NCBI RefSeq assembly: GCF_002008315.2
Contig: NZ_MVDG02000001.1
Span: 620,001-684,000 of the forward strand
DNA: 64,000 bases
DNA from: Arthrobacter sp. KBS0703
GTDB lineage: Bacteria; Actinomycetota; Actinomycetes; Actinomycetales; Micrococcaceae
Direction of reading: 5' to 3'
Part shown: one piece after another, positions 26,350 through 35,509 of the stretch
How positions within the stretch are numbered: position 1 is the stretch's first letter
How the letters are laid out: every line of letters begins with the position of its first letter
Program-made: the position numbers and the translations under genes
Notes under the pieces: model-generated
What the model was told of the DNA's origin: nothing
Databases searched by the model: none
Seen by the model: the letters and a program-made list of their open reading frames with translations, nothing else

Positions 26350-26638
26350 CGGACGGCGCCTCCTCGAAAGGTGGCCCTCCCAAGGTGAAAGACGGGACCC
26401 TGCGCCTGCAATCCGCCAACCCTCACTGCCCATCCGTCTCGAAAGGCTAGGGATACGAGGCGTCTCACCAACTGAATGACGGAGACAACGGCACTGCGTG
26501 CAAATCCGTGTACCATTGTCGGCGGCACCCCACTCATGAGTGGCTGCACTTGGTGCAGACAGCATGTACGGTGGAACACCGGCCGCAAGACGGCGCGGAC
26601 CGTTCGAAACGTGGGTTATGAGAGAGGACAGGCGTTCC

Positions 26639-26833
26639 GTGACAGATCCCAGCTCTGAGCAAATCTCGGAGGTCCTGGATGAAGGCTTTGACGCGTACCG
26701 TGCCGGCATCTCGCGCCGCGGGAACCCGTATCGGATGGGCACCGACGAGCTGCTGTGTATAGCATGGATCCGCGGGTACAACTGGGCCCGGACCGAACGT
26801 GCCCTCAAGATGGGGCGCGAGCAATCCGGCTAA
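26639..26833 (+). CDS. Ribosome-modulation-factor-like small protein
   Basis: 64 residues from GTG 26639, with GAGAGGACAGG upstream; ATG 26618 is an alternative. The core GFDAYRAGISRRGNPY...AWIRGYNWARTE matches the Rmf/CrpP pattern (G-x-x-A-x-x-x-G, NPY, W-x-x-G-W/Y). Rmf dimerises ribosomes in stationary phase; CrpP-type relatives on plasmids have other proposed roles. Which applies here is unknown. A terminator follows 22 bp after the stop. Confidence 0.65.
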   Translation: MTDPSSEQISEVLDEGFDAYRAGISRRGNPYRMGTDELLCIAWIRGYNWARTERALKMGREQSG

Positions 26834-26855
26834 CCGACAACCACATTCCAACCAG

Positions 26856-26883
26856 AAGCACCTGCTAACCGCGGGTGCTTTTT
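26856..26883 (+). terminator. Rho-independent terminator
   Basis: Stem AAGCACC / GGTGCTT with an 11-base loop, followed by TTT, right after the Rmf-like gene. Confidence 0.8.
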
Positions 26884-27075
26884 CATGCCGTCGGAGGCAC
26901 AGGACCGCAGCACCAGTAGAAGCCAATCGTGAGTTGCCGGATTCCCAGAATGTGGTCGACGTGAATCCTGCACGAGAACGGCGCACCCGTCCTCTGAACT
27001 CCCTTCCCGAAGCGCGACGAAGCACAGAGACAACCGCTGGGAGAGCAGGCAGCCAGCCCACAGAGTCGGGCATCG

Positions 27076-27115
27076 GGTAACAGCGGTAACGGGTAACACC
27101 GTTACTGCTGTTACC
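27076..27115. other. Near-perfect 17-bp inverted repeat built from GGTAAC
   Basis: GGTAACAGCGGTAACGG (27076-27092), a 6-base spacer, and CCGTTACTGCTGTTACC (27099-27115), one mismatch in 17. It lies 270 bp beyond the end of brxL. Without a T-tract it could be the operon's terminator or a protein-binding site. The remaining parts of 26884-27385 contain nothing recognisable. Confidence 0.7.
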
Positions 27116-27385
27116 CTCCGGAACGGGCCTCAATCATTGGGGCAGGTTTCCGAGCAACCACCCGCAGAGCTGCGCCGCCGAGCCGACGGTAGCTGAAGTA
27201 TGGCCTGATCCAGATACGAATCTCGCCCCCGGCTGAGGCTGAGGCGGCCAGGCCGTGGAGTGACGCAGAAGCGGTCCCGCTGCGTAGGGTAGGGCAGTGC
27301 TAGTCGAGCCCGAGTCCTGGCCCTGCATGCACGATCCGGTTGGTTCCCTGGCTGGGACACGATGCGGCCCATCAGGTCGATGATG

Positions 27386-29533
27386 TCAACCCTCTTCGAG
27401 AATGTAAGTGACTCCGAAGGCTCGGACCTGGCGGAACTCCTGGCGGCTCGTGCCGAAATCGAACCAGCCGCCGTCTGACTTCTGGAAGATGTCGAGGCCG
27501 CGGCCGAGGTTGATGCGCCAGCCGGTGTCGGTGCGGATCCAGCGGTCGTGGCCGCCAGGATCCTTCGCCACGTTGACCTTGATGCCTTGCTGAGCGGCTC
27601 CCTGTACGATGTCGTTGAGCATATGGAGTTGCTTCGTCTGATACTCCGGGTCTTGGTCGAGCACTGTGAAGAGATTGACGGTGACCTCATCTGCTGGGTC
27701 CTTTGCCGCGGCGATGAGCGCGAGCAGTTCGACGAGATTGCGTCCCTGGTGTCCCATACGGATGTACGGGTCGTGCAGTTCGATCTCTGTTGCGTCCCGC
27801 AGGTACGGCATTAGCAGCTTCTCGTAGGAGACACCCCGCTGGTTGTCCAGGAAGTCCCGTTGTCCTCGGAACAGTTCCGCCTGAAGGGAAGCGGCCGCGG
27901 GTGCGGGAAGCGATGATGATGCCCCGGTGGAGACTACCTGTACGTCCGACTCGGCCAATGCCCCACCAGCCGGATTGGTCGAGTGGCGTCGATGGTAGTG
28001 CGTCGGGTATTCGTCTTCCTCAAGCGTCGTTACTGTTGACCACCCACCGCCGAGTGAACCATAGCCGAAGTTCACTTCCGTCATGGTGGCGTCGATCCGG
28101 ACGATCTGGTCCTTGACGCGCTTGCGCCCTTCGATTGCGAAGCGCAGTACCTCTTCGACCTCTGCGGTGGTCGCCTGGTCATGCGGGTAGAGCAGCTTCA
28201 TCAGCCCAGAGAAGGTCTTGTGGATGCCGTCGCGATCACGTGTCGAGATGTCGGATCCGAGCGTGAAGTGCTTGTGGTAGCGGTCGGAGTAGTCGAGATT
28301 GCGCATCGATCTGAGGACCTCGGCGATGTAGTCAACAACGAACCCGTATCCGGTCGAGAACATCTCGCTCCGGATTGTGTCGACTTCCCACCCGGGGATG
28401 TAGAAGTGCAGCCGGTCGAGGTACGCCGGGTCGTGGTAGCTCTCGGGCAGCTCGTCAAACAGGTCGGAGTGCTTGAGCATGTACGGGACGGTATGCGAGG
28501 TATTGCCGACGAAGACCATTGATGCCTCGGCGCCAAGCGTCTCGACACCGCGGGAGAACGACTTGTTCGCCATGTAGTTCTTCATGATGTCGACCAGCGC
28601 CTTGTCCGTACGCTTCTTCTTGCCCGCAAACTCATCGAAAGCGACGACGTCCCAGTACCCGACGAGGCCGAGGCGACCGTTCGCGTTGTTTACGAACAGC
28701 TTTGGCACGGTCACCTCTCCACCGGAGATGAGCATGCCGTGCGGTGAGAACTCCGAGTAGATGTGCGACTTGCCGGTGCCCTTGGGGCCCAGCTCTACGA
28801 GGTTGTAGTTGCGCTCCACGAACGGGATCAGACGCACCAACTGCAGCAGTTTGCCGCGGCGCCCGAACTTGTCGGGGTCAAATCCGATCGACTGGATCAG
28901 CAGGTCGATCCACTCATCGGTGGTGAACTTCGCGCGTGCATCGAGATACCCGTCGTAATCGAAGTTCGACATCTGAATCGGTTTGAGGGACCCAAGAATC
29001 CAGGGCGACACACGGTTGTCTTCGGTGTGGAAGTACTCGACATCGCATAGGCACCACACGCCTCCAACAAGCAGCTTTTGGTGGGCATTGACGGTAGCGG
29101 AATCCACGACCACGCTGCTGATCCCAAGGTTCGCGAACGAGGCTTGGTAGACGTCGTCCTTTTCGTTAAGAGTGACGCTGACCTTATCGATGATCCGGTA
29201 CCGCCCGCGCTCCTTGATCTTCGACTTCACCAGCTCGGACTCGTTACGGTGCACATAATGCTGAGCGAGGATGTCACGCACCCTGTCGATGCCTGCCTGG
29301 ATCGTGGCTTCGTCGTCAGATGCCGCGTACTGGGCGAGCAGATACTCCAGCACGTATGACGGCACGATGGCATTGCCCTTGACCGCCTTGACGAGGTCTT
29401 TCCGGACCACGGCCCCTCCGAAGTGTTGGTTGATCTTGCGATCCAACTTGGTCGGCTCGCTAACCTCAGAGGTTTCCGCGTCAAAGGCGTCCGCAATGGG
29501 CGCCACCAGGGCCAGGTCGATATTCTCGCTCAT
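27386..29533 (-). CDS. brxL: BREX protein BrxL
   Basis: 715 residues, last gene of the type 1 BREX operon. AAA+ core with Walker A GPKGTGKS (about 249-256) and Walker B VVAFDEFAG (about 296-304); ELPESYHDPAYLDRLHFYIPG and EVNFGYGSLGGG are characteristic of BrxL. BrxL is a Lon-like, DNA-binding AAA+ protein that in type 1 systems is needed for phage restriction. The C-terminal quarter (from about 570) includes a phospholipase-D-unrelated variable region with EFRQVRAFGVTY at the end. AAGGAG overlaps the stop of pglZ and places the ATG at 29533, so translation is coupled. Confidence 0.95.
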   Translation of the reverse strand: MSENIDLALVAPIADAFDAETSEVSEPTKLDRKINQHFGGAVVRKDLVKAVKGNAIVPSYVLEYLLAQYAASDDEATIQAGIDRVRDILAQHYVHRNESELVKSKIKERGRYRIIDKVSVTLNEKDDVYQASFANLGISSVVVDSATVNAHQKLLVGGVWCLCDVEYFHTEDNRVSPWILGSLKPIQMSNFDYDGYLDARAKFTTDEWIDLLIQSIGFDPDKFGRRGKLLQLVRLIPFVERNYNLVELGPKGTGKSHIYSEFSPHGMLISGGEVTVPKLFVNNANGRLGLVGYWDVVAFDEFAGKKKRTDKALVDIMKNYMANKSFSRGVETLGAEASMVFVGNTSHTVPYMLKHSDLFDELPESYHDPAYLDRLHFYIPGWEVDTIRSEMFSTGYGFVVDYIAEVLRSMRNLDYSDRYHKHFTLGSDISTRDRDGIHKTFSGLMKLLYPHDQATTAEVEEVLRFAIEGRKRVKDQIVRIDATMTEVNFGYGSLGGGWSTVTTLEEDEYPTHYHRRHSTNPAGGALAESDVQVVSTGASSSLPAPAAASLQAELFRGQRDFLDNQRGVSYEKLLMPYLRDATEIELHDPYIRMGHQGRNLVELLALIAAAKDPADEVTVNLFTVLDQDPEYQTKQLHMLNDIVQGAAQQGIKVNVAKDPGGHDRWIRTDTGWRINLGRGLDIFQKSDGGWFDFGTSRQEFRQVRAFGVTYILEEG

Positions 29534-29542
29534 GAGTGCTCC

Positions 29543-32041
29543 TTAGAAGTCGAAGTCCGTGGTGAAGGAGCGCTTGAGCGTGTAGGGCGCGCTCTTGTAC
29601 TTCTTCCACTCGCCGGTTTCACCGATCGGCTCGGAGAGCCGGAACTCCACGCTCTGGTTGTTCGCCGCATCAGCGTCCTTGCTCAGCAGCAGACGGACAC
29701 TCTGGAACCGGTCCCGCCCTTCGGCGCTCTCGGCATCGAAGAGTAGCTCAGGTTCATTGGAGATCAGCTGATCACCGAAGTAGAGACCTGCACGCAGCTT
29801 CCTCGCAGTGCGCTGATCGGTGACTGGGCTCTGCTGGAAGAGCTTCACCACGATCTGACCGGTCGTGATCTTGTCGGACTCCGGGTGGATGTCGACGTTC
29901 ACAGGCTCGACGGTGTCGGAACGTCCCTTGTTGATCGAGATGACTGGCACTACGATCTCCTGCAACGACGCACCCCCGTGGACGAACTGGAACCCGGCAC
30001 CAGGCTTGACGATCCGGCAGATCGAATTCGGGATCTGAACTTCCAGGTCACTCGACAGCCCGAGCTGCTCAGGCAAGAAACGGCGAAACGCGTCATCTTC
30101 CTTCAACCCTCGGCCAAGAACATAACGGCGGTTCGCGACAACGATCTTGTCGCCCTGCGGCTTCACAGTCAGGTTGAACTGCGACGCCAGCTTCGACTCC
30201 TGATATAGGAAGCCGTGGTCTGCGGTGACGAAGATGTTCGTCGCGTTCGCGTTCGCCAGCTTCTTCACAATGTCGACGAGGTCATCGATCGCATCAGCCG
30301 CGGCCTTGAATGTCCGGTGCTCCGACACCGCCTTGTCACCGGTCGCGTCGATGGTGTCGTGATAGACGTACAGCACCTGGTGCGCCGCGTAGAGATCGCG
30401 CCGCTCCGAGGGCTTCATCTTCAAGAACTCAGTGGCTTGGATTGCCGTGCCGCCGACGGAGCTAAGGATCTTCGAGCGGTTCGCCGTGCCGTTGGAGGGC
30501 TGGCCGTCGGCGAGCACAGGGTCACCGTTCTCGGAGTGCGCGAGTGTCTTATGTGGGAGCAGCGCCGCCATCCCTAGCTGGGTGTAGCTGGGCAACACCC
30601 CGAGCATGGCCTCGATCTTGGCGTCGTACTTGTTCTCTCTGCGGATCTTGGAAGTGAGCTCGTCGGCGACCTCGTAGCGCAGCGCGTCAGAGATGACTAC
30701 GACGGCCTTCTTGCGTCCACCTCGCACCTGCGGGGCGATGTAGTGGTTGTAGAAAGAACTCTGCGAGGTAATCGCGAGCGTCTTCCACGACTCGGCTTGG
30801 TCGACCTGCTGTTGCCAGCTGATCCCGAGCTTGGAGAGGAAATCGGTGACGTAGGCGTTCTCCACCTGCTCGTTCAGCGCTTCCAACGGCTGCGTGAACT
30901 CGGCGGTCTGCGACGCGAGCGTGTAGTGCCGGTAGAGCTGGTCGATGCGGAAGAAATCATCGCGGTAGCGACTGAAACCGTCATCGAAACTCGCCACATC
31001 GATGCGGGCAGAACGGATGGCCGGGATCAGCTCGGCCGCCGCCCCGAGCGCCGCATAAAGCGTGGCGTAATCGTCGAACCAGACGCTGTCACGGCGACGG
31101 GTGCGGATCGTGTCTGCAATTTCATGCAACGGGATCGTCTGGGAGGCAATGCCGTCGATCAGACGCCGGATGATCTCCTTCTCGCCAGCGTCGAAGATGT
31201 CTGTGGCCACGAGCTCAGCAAGCGACGCGTCCGCAGCCTGCTCGACGTAGTCCAAGTCAATTTCGGCCTGACGCGCGAGCTTCTTCAGCGCGACCAGGCT
31301 CTGGCGGTCGTTGCGGAAGCTACGGAAGTCGATCTCAATATTGCGCGCCGCGTTCGAGGTCGTGGCTGCGAAGCCGGCCCGGGCTTGCTTGAACATCCAC
31401 AACACGAGGCCGGCCACGCTCGGCGTCTGAGAATCATAGCCGTAGATCTTCGCAGCCCCGGACCAATGGAAGTCTGCGAGCCCCTGCGTAACGAGAGCCT
31501 TGTAGCCGGCGCTGTCGCCCGCGGCGTGCTGCACCAGCAGCGTCCGCGTCAGCTCAGAGAAGCTGTGCTCCTTCTGCCCGAGCACGACCGCGCACATCTT
31601 CGCCTGGACCTTGGCGAGATCATCGTCGGCGCGCAACAACGCCGTAAGCTTCGAAACCTGCTTCGCGTCGCCAAAGAACGTCTCATGCCCAGCAATCAGT
31701 TCATCGGATCCGGGCGCGTTGAGGCTGAGGTCTGCCCGTAGGAGCGCGCCGCGATCTGCGGTGAAGACGCCGTAGGCGAGTTCGAGATCGAGCAGCCAGT
31801 TGCCCGCTCCCTCAGCAACAGGACCGCTGCGATAGATCAGAAACTTTGTGCTGGGCTCGTCGCGCAGCACGCGGTGCTTGACCCCGAACTCGTCGTTCTG
31901 GACACGTAGCACCGCCACGCCGTTCGGCGCGTGAGCGTCGACGTCGGTGGCGTAACTGCTTTCGGGATCGTGCCACACCACCAGGCGGTGCTGCTCGAAG
32001 CGTGCCGCGAGGTGGTCTGAGATCGAAGACGCCATGCTCAC
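29543..32041 (-). CDS. pglZ: BREX phosphatase-like protein PglZ
   Basis: 832 residues. The alkaline-phosphatase-superfamily core is visible in VVVISDALRYEVADEL (about 447-461) and FVTADHGFLYQ (about 603-613), which supply metal-binding Asp and His. PglZ is a core component in nearly all BREX types and is required for both methylation and defence. Start GTG 32041 overlaps the pglX stop as GTGA; ATG 32035 is a weaker alternative. It ends 9 bp before brxL. Confidence 0.95.
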   Translation of the reverse strand: MSMASSISDHLAARFEQHRLVVWHDPESSYATDVDAHAPNGVAVLRVQNDEFGVKHRVLRDEPSTKFLIYRSGPVAEGAGNWLLDLELAYGVFTADRGALLRADLSLNAPGSDELIAGHETFFGDAKQVSKLTALLRADDDLAKVQAKMCAVVLGQKEHSFSELTRTLLVQHAAGDSAGYKALVTQGLADFHWSGAAKIYGYDSQTPSVAGLVLWMFKQARAGFAATTSNAARNIEIDFRSFRNDRQSLVALKKLARQAEIDLDYVEQAADASLAELVATDIFDAGEKEIIRRLIDGIASQTIPLHEIADTIRTRRRDSVWFDDYATLYAALGAAAELIPAIRSARIDVASFDDGFSRYRDDFFRIDQLYRHYTLASQTAEFTQPLEALNEQVENAYVTDFLSKLGISWQQQVDQAESWKTLAITSQSSFYNHYIAPQVRGGRKKAVVVISDALRYEVADELTSKIRRENKYDAKIEAMLGVLPSYTQLGMAALLPHKTLAHSENGDPVLADGQPSNGTANRSKILSSVGGTAIQATEFLKMKPSERRDLYAAHQVLYVYHDTIDATGDKAVSEHRTFKAAADAIDDLVDIVKKLANANATNIFVTADHGFLYQESKLASQFNLTVKPQGDKIVVANRRYVLGRGLKEDDAFRRFLPEQLGLSSDLEVQIPNSICRIVKPGAGFQFVHGGASLQEIVVPVISINKGRSDTVEPVNVDIHPESDKITTGQIVVKLFQQSPVTDQRTARKLRAGLYFGDQLISNEPELLFDAESAEGRDRFQSVRLLLSKDADAANNQSVEFRLSEPIGETGEWKKYKSAPYTLKRSFTTDFDF

Positions 32042-35000
32042 TCCGCCGCCTCCAGCCCGACAATCTTCTTCAGCGCCGGGTAGAACTTGGGGTAGTTCGC
32101 CTTCACACCGTCGTTAAGGTCGATCGTGAGTTGCTGGGTTGCCAACGGGTAGAGCACGTCGTGTTCGTAGTCACGAAGCTCCGCGATCACCTTACGCAGC
32201 CGGTCGGCTTCCTTCTGGTCCTTCGGGGAGCCCGCGGCAGCAGCCTGCTCGGCGTTGGTGAGTGCGACTTCCAACTTGGCTCGGTACTCGCGCAGATACT
32301 CGTTGAGCACCGTCGAGACCGTCGACGGGTTGTAACGGTGCATGTAAATCAGCGCGTTGAACGAGCCCTTTGGGCTGGAGAACATCCAGTAGATCGGGCG
32401 CTTCTTATACCTCTGCACGTGATCCTTGTAGAAGTCTTGCACAAAGTACTTCCGCACGTCTTTCCCCAACGCCTCCTCTATGAAGCGCAGGTTTTCGTCG
32501 AAATGTTCCTCGCCGAAGGAAACTTTGAGAAATTCGCGGAATCGCTCAACAACGTCGTCCTCGAACCAGGCATCGGATAATACCGGGAGCACGTTGTCCG
32601 CATCCGGCACGAAGGACGGCGATGGTACCTCTGCCAAGTACTTAACTAAAGTATCTCCTTGGTCGGCCAACACCAGTCCTGGCATGTCAAGGCTGTAACG
32701 GCCAAACATGCAACCCACCGCGTAGGACACGAGATCCTTTGCGGCGCTCCTGGAGACTTCAGAATTGATAGTTTCGATGTCTGGTCTAGACCCAAAACGG
32801 AAATGCGGATTTCCAGTAAGGCTTATTGTAGTCAGGTTGACCTCTGACAAATCAGTGCCAAATCCGTAAGTCGAGGCCAGTTTGGAATAGATACTACGCT
32901 CTAAGGTGAGGACTTCTTCGGCAGCCGAAGCGCAAGCTTCTGCCCACAAGGCAAACACTGCACGAAGAGACGTCCCGCGAGAAATCCCTACAACAGGATT
33001 AGTCGCGAAATCAGTAGATTCCTCGTAAGAATCCCAGTCTCGCTTGGCTAGGCTGATAAGCCTCTCAACGGCAGACTCGTATTCTTTATTACGAGAAGTA
33101 AATAGCGGAAGCCGAGCCACCGATCCCACTTCGAAATTCAGAGTAGGCGACAGGGTCGCAAGCGCTTCCCTCCCGACTGGACTGTTGGCCATTCCCATAA
33201 AGTTATGCAGATAGTCATCGGAGTAGAACATGGGACCTGCATCCCCTGGTATTACATGCGACGGGACAAACCTGAAACTAGCAGTTCCGCCGCTCACCTT
33301 GGGCCAAGTCACACCGGGCTGAAAATAAAGCTCTTCGCTCGGAATAATGGCTTTCCCCGTTGCCTTGATTTCCTTCCCTTCATTCTCCCACAGGACGACG
33401 TCAGTCAAATTTCCATACCACTTGCGAAATGGTCCGCCGGAATTAAATAAAAACCACTTCTTATCATCAACATCGTCGCCTGAGTTGGAAGCAATGTCGC
33501 TGAAAGAAACCTCACTCCAACGTCGAACAAAGCGCGTTGCGTCACCAGGCTGTAACCCTCGCCGTGTCTTCCCCGCGGAAGACACGGGTTCAAATAACGT
33601 AAATGAACTGATCAATTCCGGTGTGGCCCAATAAGAAATTGGCTGACCAGAAATTGATGCGAATTGGCTTCCAGGGACGTGAAAACGAAGAGGATGTCGC
33701 ACGTCTCGCAGCACATCGCGAAGTAGGGTGCATTTAGCGGACTCATTGCGTCCGGAAACAAGTCGGAGGAAAACGCCATTGGAGGTGCGCTTCGCGTTAC
33801 GTTCGACAATGAAGGCTGTCGTAGCAACCACTTCACCGCTTATACTGTCGAATCCATTAGTTCCCAAATGGGCCATAGAACGAATGCTTGAGCTGTGTAG
33901 TAGTCGGCTTCTAAGTTTCTCGAACGATGACAAAAACATCCACGAGTGCATGGTGATCATGGCGAAGTCTCCGCCATCGACCACTAGCTCAGAGTTGCGT
34001 TCAATGAACATGGCGTATAGGTCTGATCTCGACTCTGGAAACTCGCGTTTGGCGAATTCCGCAAGCTTGGATCCCATGTTTCCGCTGCCCATGTACGGCG
34101 GGTTGGCGACGACCACGTCGTATCGGGTTGACAGATACTCGGACTGCCGGATAACGGTCCGAGCACGCTCTAGAGCATAATCACCGAAGAGGTTCTCAGC
34201 TTCGTCCAGTGACTCAAGGTGCTCAGTAAGGGGCTGAATGAGGGCCTGATTTGGTCGGATCAGGGACCCTATTGTGTCTGCATTCTCAAAAGCCTGCCAG
34301 AACGCGATCTCCGCCTGCTTATCCCCGCCCCGGGTAACGAGTATTTCCGTCTCAACTGGCGTGAACCTCACTGGATCCAACACGCAGATATTCGGCTCGA
34401 TCTGTTTGCTGAAGAACGTTCGTTGACGTGCCCTGGCCTTCATCGTGAGGGCAAAAGCAGCTAATGCACCTGCCCGTGGGTCGATCTCGGTTCCATAGAG
34501 GTTGTGCGCGAGGATCAGGGAGGGGATGCCCGACGGCGCGTAACCTTCTTCCTCGTAGATTGCATAAAGCAGGTCAAAGGCGTAGGTGAGCATATGGCCT
34601 GAGCCGCATGCCGGATCGAGGACCTTTAGCTCTTCTGGGCTGGATACCTTCCGGTAGTCGGTCTCCTCATCCACCGGGGCGACGTAATAGTCCATCCGAT
34701 CGACGAGGCGTGAGGTCGGCCGGTTGAGCATCCACAGGCGCCCGAGGGAGTTTTCGACGAGGTAACGGACTATCCAGTGCGGGGTGAAGAGCTGGGTGGC
34801 AGCGGGGATCTCGTCGGCCCCGGCCTTTTTGTTCTTCTGAAATCCGGCGAAGACCTCGGCTTTCCGCTCCGAGATGTAGAACTGGTAGAGCCAGCCGATC
34901 ACCTCGACGTCTTCACAGACTTCCTCTGTGAGTACCTCCCTTGCTTGGGACAGGGTCGCGCCGTCGGCGAGCAACCCGGTGGGTACGAGCAGCTCGGTAT

Positions 35001-35496
35001 AGTCGCCCTCAGGCTCAAAGATGAACGGCATCGATTTGTGCCAGTAGCGACAGTACTCGGTGAGAAGTAGCGCATAGGCTTCCCCTTCGGCATCGGTGCT
35101 GCGGCGTGTACCGTCAAGCAGCCTGATGATCACTTCTGCCGTGTTCTTGTTCCTCACAACGTCGGTATTGAGATTGCCGCGCTTGGCATCCGCGAGGATC
35201 TCTGGCTGGCCATGCGCCTGGCCTTGAGCGGGCGAAACGACACCAGCGTCGGTGTAGTTGCAGGCGTCCAAGAAGCGCAGCGCGATGATGCGGTTGAACC
35301 AGGTGTAGGCAACCTTGTCGATCACGTGGCCGCGGCCATGTGCAGCAATCTCGGCTTCGAGCTTTTTCACCACGTCGCCGCGCTCAGTGCGGGCAACGGA
35401 TCCTGTAGCAAGCACGGCGGTGGCCTGCGCGTCGACGGCTGCCAGGAGATCGCGGCGTGCCTGCGTGGCGAAGCGCTCCAGAGGTTTCGTGTCCAT
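32038..35496 (-). CDS. pglX: BREX adenine methyltransferase PglX
   Basis: 1152 residues from ATG 35496 (MDTKPLERFA); the frame is open upstream but those codons are antisense to brxC. S-adenosylmethionine motif DPACGSGHMLTYAF at about 292 and catalytic NPPYMGSG at about 465 identify an N6-adenine DNA methyltransferase, which marks host DNA so that BREX spares it. The segment from just after NPPY to about residue 1005 (32,480-34,100) is clearly poorer in G+C than both ends. That segment should hold the target-recognition region. The start is 13 bp after the brxC stop. Confidence 0.95.
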   Translation of the reverse strand: MDTKPLERFATQARRDLLAAVDAQATAVLATGSVARTERGDVVKKLEAEIAAHGRGHVIDKVAYTWFNRIIALRFLDACNYTDAGVVSPAQGQAHGQPEILADAKRGNLNTDVVRNKNTAEVIIRLLDGTRRSTDAEGEAYALLLTEYCRYWHKSMPFIFEPEGDYTELLVPTGLLADGATLSQAREVLTEEVCEDVEVIGWLYQFYISERKAEVFAGFQKNKKAGADEIPAATQLFTPHWIVRYLVENSLGRLWMLNRPTSRLVDRMDYYVAPVDEETDYRKVSSPEELKVLDPACGSGHMLTYAFDLLYAIYEEEGYAPSGIPSLILAHNLYGTEIDPRAGALAAFALTMKARARQRTFFSKQIEPNICVLDPVRFTPVETEILVTRGGDKQAEIAFWQAFENADTIGSLIRPNQALIQPLTEHLESLDEAENLFGDYALERARTVIRQSEYLSTRYDVVVANPPYMGSGNMGSKLAEFAKREFPESRSDLYAMFIERNSELVVDGGDFAMITMHSWMFLSSFEKLRSRLLHSSSIRSMAHLGTNGFDSISGEVVATTAFIVERNAKRTSNGVFLRLVSGRNESAKCTLLRDVLRDVRHPLRFHVPGSQFASISGQPISYWATPELISSFTLFEPVSSAGKTRRGLQPGDATRFVRRWSEVSFSDIASNSGDDVDDKKWFLFNSGGPFRKWYGNLTDVVLWENEGKEIKATGKAIIPSEELYFQPGVTWPKVSGGTASFRFVPSHVIPGDAGPMFYSDDYLHNFMGMANSPVGREALATLSPTLNFEVGSVARLPLFTSRNKEYESAVERLISLAKRDWDSYEESTDFATNPVVGISRGTSLRAVFALWAEACASAAEEVLTLERSIYSKLASTYGFGTDLSEVNLTTISLTGNPHFRFGSRPDIETINSEVSRSAAKDLVSYAVGCMFGRYSLDMPGLVLADQGDTLVKYLAEVPSPSFVPDADNVLPVLSDAWFEDDVVERFREFLKVSFGEEHFDENLRFIEEALGKDVRKYFVQDFYKDHVQRYKKRPIYWMFSSPKGSFNALIYMHRYNPSTVSTVLNEYLREYRAKLEVALTNAEQAAAAGSPKDQKEADRLRKVIAELRDYEHDVLYPLATQQLTIDLNDGVKANYPKFYPALKKIVGLEAAE

Positions 35497-35509
35497 TACC
35501 GTTGCCGTC

